7,994 nt of DNA, from NCBI GenBank assembly GCA_959596505.1, contig CAUFWM010000059.1, forward strand, positions 1 to 7,994, in the 5' to 3' direction. How positions within the stretch are numbered: the first letter of the stretch is position 1; each line of letters starts with the position of its first letter. The notes under the pieces are model-generated. The model saw only the letters and a list, made by a program, of their open reading frames with translations, did no database searches and was not told the origin of the DNA. Source of the DNA: an uncultured Collinsella sp. Its GTDB lineage: Bacteria; Actinomycetota; Coriobacteriia; Coriobacteriales; Coriobacteriaceae. Position numbers and translations under genes: made by a program. Positions 5,933-7,994 of the stretch are shown in pieces.

Positions 5933-7994
5933 TTATTTGCCCTTGGGCTTGCTGGCGTAGAACTTCTTCTTTTTGGGCTTGCCTGCGCAGGCGGGCTTGC
6001 CGTCGCCGCGCGGCCCTCGGTCGCCGGCCTGTGCGTGCGCGTGCGCTGCCGCATGGGGCTTGCGGGCCTCGGGGTTGCGCAGCTCTTCGGTTCGCTCGGC
6101 AATTTCCTCGGCGCTAAAGCCGACCTCGGCCATGGCATCCTCGATGGGCAGTCGGCGCACGATATAGCAATGGTGCACCTTCTGGTTGCGTGCGAAATCC
6201 TCGGGGATGGTCTGCGCCGTAATGTCCTCCAGCACGACGCCCGCGCGTGCGAGCTTGCGCGTCTCGGGGCGGAAGCCGCGCAGGTTGCAGCTAAAGATGG
6301 CATGGCCGCCCTGTGCGAGCAGGCGAGATACGCCGGCCAAAAGCTCAACATGGTCGCGCTGGACATCCCAGGTGCGGCGGCCCATCTTGGACGAGTTCGA
6401 AAACGTGGGCGGGTCGACAAAGATCAGGTCCCAGCGGTTGCGCGTCTGGCGCTGGTCGCGAATCCAGGCGAGCACGTCGTCGCGCACAAAGTGATGCTGC
6501 GGGCCCACAAAGCCGTTCTGGCGCATGTTGCGCTCGGCCCAGTCCAGGTAGGTGTTGGAAAGGTCGACCGTCACGGTTTCCTCGACGCCGCCATCTGCCG
6601 CGTAGCAGGTGGCAGTGCCGGTGTAGGCGAACAGGTTGAGGAAGCGGCGCGCCTGTTTGGCGTGCTCGCGCACCAGGTTGCGGGTGACGCGGTGGTCCAA
6701 GAAGATGCCCACGTCCAGGTAATCGTCAAAGTTGACGGCAAAGGTGAGGCCACCCTCTTCGATGAGCGGCAGGCGACGGCGCGCGATGTTGGCGCGTTCG
6801 CCCGATCCGCCCTTGCCGGCGCCCTGCTTGCCGTACTGCGAGCCGCCACGCGAACGCATGCGGGCCTTGGCGTGCACATGCTCGGCGGGAACATCTAGGA
6901 TGCGCGGCGCGATGGCCAAGATGTCGAGCATGCGGGCCTGGGCCAGCGCGGGGTCGATGGTCTTGGGCGCGGCGTATTCGGCGATGACGAGCCAGCGGCC
7001 CGGCGTCTGCGGGCAACCCTCGTACAGGTCGATGGCGGCGGAGTAGTCGGGCAGGTCGGCATCGTAGACGCGGTAGCAGCTCACGCCCTCGCGCCTGGCC
7101 CACTTGCGGCGCAGACGGGCGTTCTTGCGCAGGCGGTTGGCGAACTGCTCGGACTCGGGGATGAGCACGGGCAGCGGCTTGCCGTCGCCCAGGTCGAGCA
7201 TGGCGGCAGGCTCGGGCATGGGGGCGTTGGCGGCTTCGTCCACGGCGTCTGCGGTCTGCTCCTCGGCATCTGCGCCGGTCGCAGCTTCAAATGCCGCGGC
7301 GGCGTGGTCGAGCGAGGGCCAAACCTCAATAGTTGCCTCTTCGTTATTGGGCATGACAGCTATGGAGCGCGCGGGCTCGGCATGGAGCGCGCGGGCCATA
7401 AGGCCATCGCGGGTGAGCGCGGCGACCGGCGCGGCGGTAAGCTCGGGCGCGCGGCGCAGCTCGCCGACCAGCGTCATGGCGTCGTGCATGAGCGAAAGCG
7501 GGGTCTCGGTGGTGTCTGCGACCACGGCGGCGCCGGCGACAGCGCCTGCATGGTCCAACACGGTGGCGGGCTTGGCAGCGCAAAAGTCGACAAAACGCTT
7601 GTAGCCGGCACACTTGACCATGCGCTCAGCGGTCTTGCGGGCGGCGGGGTCGATGTCCACGGCCACGATGCGCACCTGGCGCTCGCGCGCTGCCGCCTCG
7701 CGCTCGCGCGCCTCGGCACGCAGCTGCTCCCACAGGGCGGCGTCGTGCAGCTGCCAGCCCTCAAAGCCCCAGTGCTCGCGGGCGGCGCCCGGAGCGCGGT
7801 CGGTTAGGATATTCACGGCCTCTAGCAGCAGGCCGCCGCCGGCGCACGGGGCGTCGACCAGCGTGGGCAGGGCTTCGTTCTCGTAATCGTCGGCCGTCAG
7901 CTCGCGCTCGCACAGTGCGGTCCAGCCGACCTGCGCCAACACCAGGGCGGCGTAGTCGGGGCGCAGCACGTGCGCGCCCTCGCCGGCGCGGGTC
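5933..7994 (-). CDS. rlmL: Bifunctional 23S rRNA guanine methyltransferase RlmKL (N-terminus outside window)
   Basis: This gene is partial: 686 residues are visible and the frame stays open past the right edge. Missing is the N-terminal part with the THUMP domain. Numbering starts at the in-frame GTG 7969. In E. coli the protein makes m2G2445 (RlmL half) and m7G2069 (RlmK half) in 23S rRNA. The RlmL half shows VDAPCAGGGLLLEA (38-51), DRAPG (57-61), EHWGFEGWQLHD (65-76) and AVDIDP (103-108), but no NPPY motif. A linker of low complexity (about 225-260) follows. The RlmK half is well conserved: NRLRKNARLRRKWARREGV (278-296), YDADLPDYSAAID (302-314), DYLDVGIFLDHR (416-427), NLFAYTGTAT (445-454), TVDLSNTYLDWAERN (467-481), LIFVDPPTFSNSS (515-527), DVQRDH (535-540) and SCNLRGFR (560-567). 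An extra basic tail of about 65 residues ends KPKKKKFYASKPKGK. It is convergent with the regulator gene and separated from it by a palindrome. Confidence 0.93.
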   Translation of the reverse strand, partial: TRAGEGAHVLRPDYAALVLAQVGWTALCERELTADDYENEALPTLVDAPCAGGGLLLEAVNILTDRAPGAAREHWGFEGWQLHDAALWEQLRAEAREREAAARERQVRIVAVDIDPAARKTAERMVKCAGYKRFVDFCAAKPATVLDHAGAVAGAAVVADTTETPLSLMHDAMTLVGELRRAPELTAAPVAALTRDGLMARALHAEPARSIAVMPNNEEATIEVWPSLDHAAAAFEAATGADAEEQTADAVDEAANAPMPEPAAMLDLGDGKPLPVLIPESEQFANRLRKNARLRRKWARREGVSCYRVYDADLPDYSAAIDLYEGCPQTPGRWLVIAEYAAPKTIDPALAQARMLDILAIAPRILDVPAEHVHAKARMRSRGGSQYGKQGAGKGGSGERANIARRRLPLIEEGGLTFAVNFDDYLDVGIFLDHRVTRNLVREHAKQARRFLNLFAYTGTATCYAADGGVEETVTVDLSNTYLDWAERNMRQNGFVGPQHHFVRDDVLAWIRDQRQTRNRWDLIFVDPPTFSNSSKMGRRTWDVQRDHVELLAGVSRLLAQGGHAIFSCNLRGFRPETRKLARAGVVLEDITAQTIPEDFARNQKVHHCYIVRRLPIEDAMAEVGFSAEEIAERTEELRNPEARKPHAAAHAHAQAGDRGPRGDGKPACAGKPKKKKFYASKPKGK

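Noticed and set aside
7967..7969. GTG 7969 as the true start of the methyltransferase gene
   Set aside because: The frame remains open to the window edge with plausible coding (TRAGEGAH), and the THUMP region expected at the N-terminus is missing, so the gene is truncated by the window.

Overview
The window reads as ordinary chromosomal DNA from a GC-rich bacterium. Coding frames are dominated by G or C at third codon positions, GTG starts are used, and Shine-Dalgarno sequences are strong. Gene content, protein style and the palindromes between genes most resemble a gut Coriobacteriia member such as Collinsella. That assignment is an inference from recall, not from a search.

Layout, left to right. 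(1) 1-62: upstream flank, with nothing assignable beyond a ribosome binding site. (2) 63-938 (+): a flavin-dependent nitroreductase-family protein, followed by a perfect 15-bp hairpin (940-974). (3) 1098-3125 (+): a Kup-type potassium transporter with a consensus TATAAT -10 box 35 nt upstream of its start. (4) 3186-3380 (+): a small unrecognised protein of 64 residues with one C-terminal membrane helix. (5) 3427-3474: a perfect 16-bp hairpin with a T-rich tail, which looks like a terminator or attenuator. (6) 3489-5120 and 5125-5838 (+): a KdpD-like histidine kinase and a KdpE-like response regulator, 4 nt apart. (7) 5863-5929: a long imperfect palindrome at the convergent junction. (8) 5933-7994 (-): most of a bifunctional 23S rRNA methyltransferase of the RlmKL type, whose N-terminus lies beyond the right edge.

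The central block (1098-5838) looks like one potassium-homeostasis module: importer, small membrane protein, sensor kinase and regulator. The kinase lacks the large N-terminal KdpD and Usp domains of classical KdpD and starts directly at the four-helix DUF4118 membrane domain. No kdpFABC pump genes are visible, so this pair may regulate kup or a distant kdp operon. Because the terminator-like hairpin ends only about 15-20 nt before the kinase start, kinase and regulator expression probably depends on read-through or on a promoter upstream of the hairpin.

The most surprising protein-level observation is in the RlmKL homologue. The C-terminal RlmK half keeps its motifs, including DPPTF. The N-terminal RlmL half has no recognisable NPPY catalytic motif and has an altered SAM-binding glycine motif, which suggests loss or change of the m2G2445 activity. 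I see no mobile elements, CRISPR arrays, tRNAs or rRNAs, and no clearly new multi-gene system.
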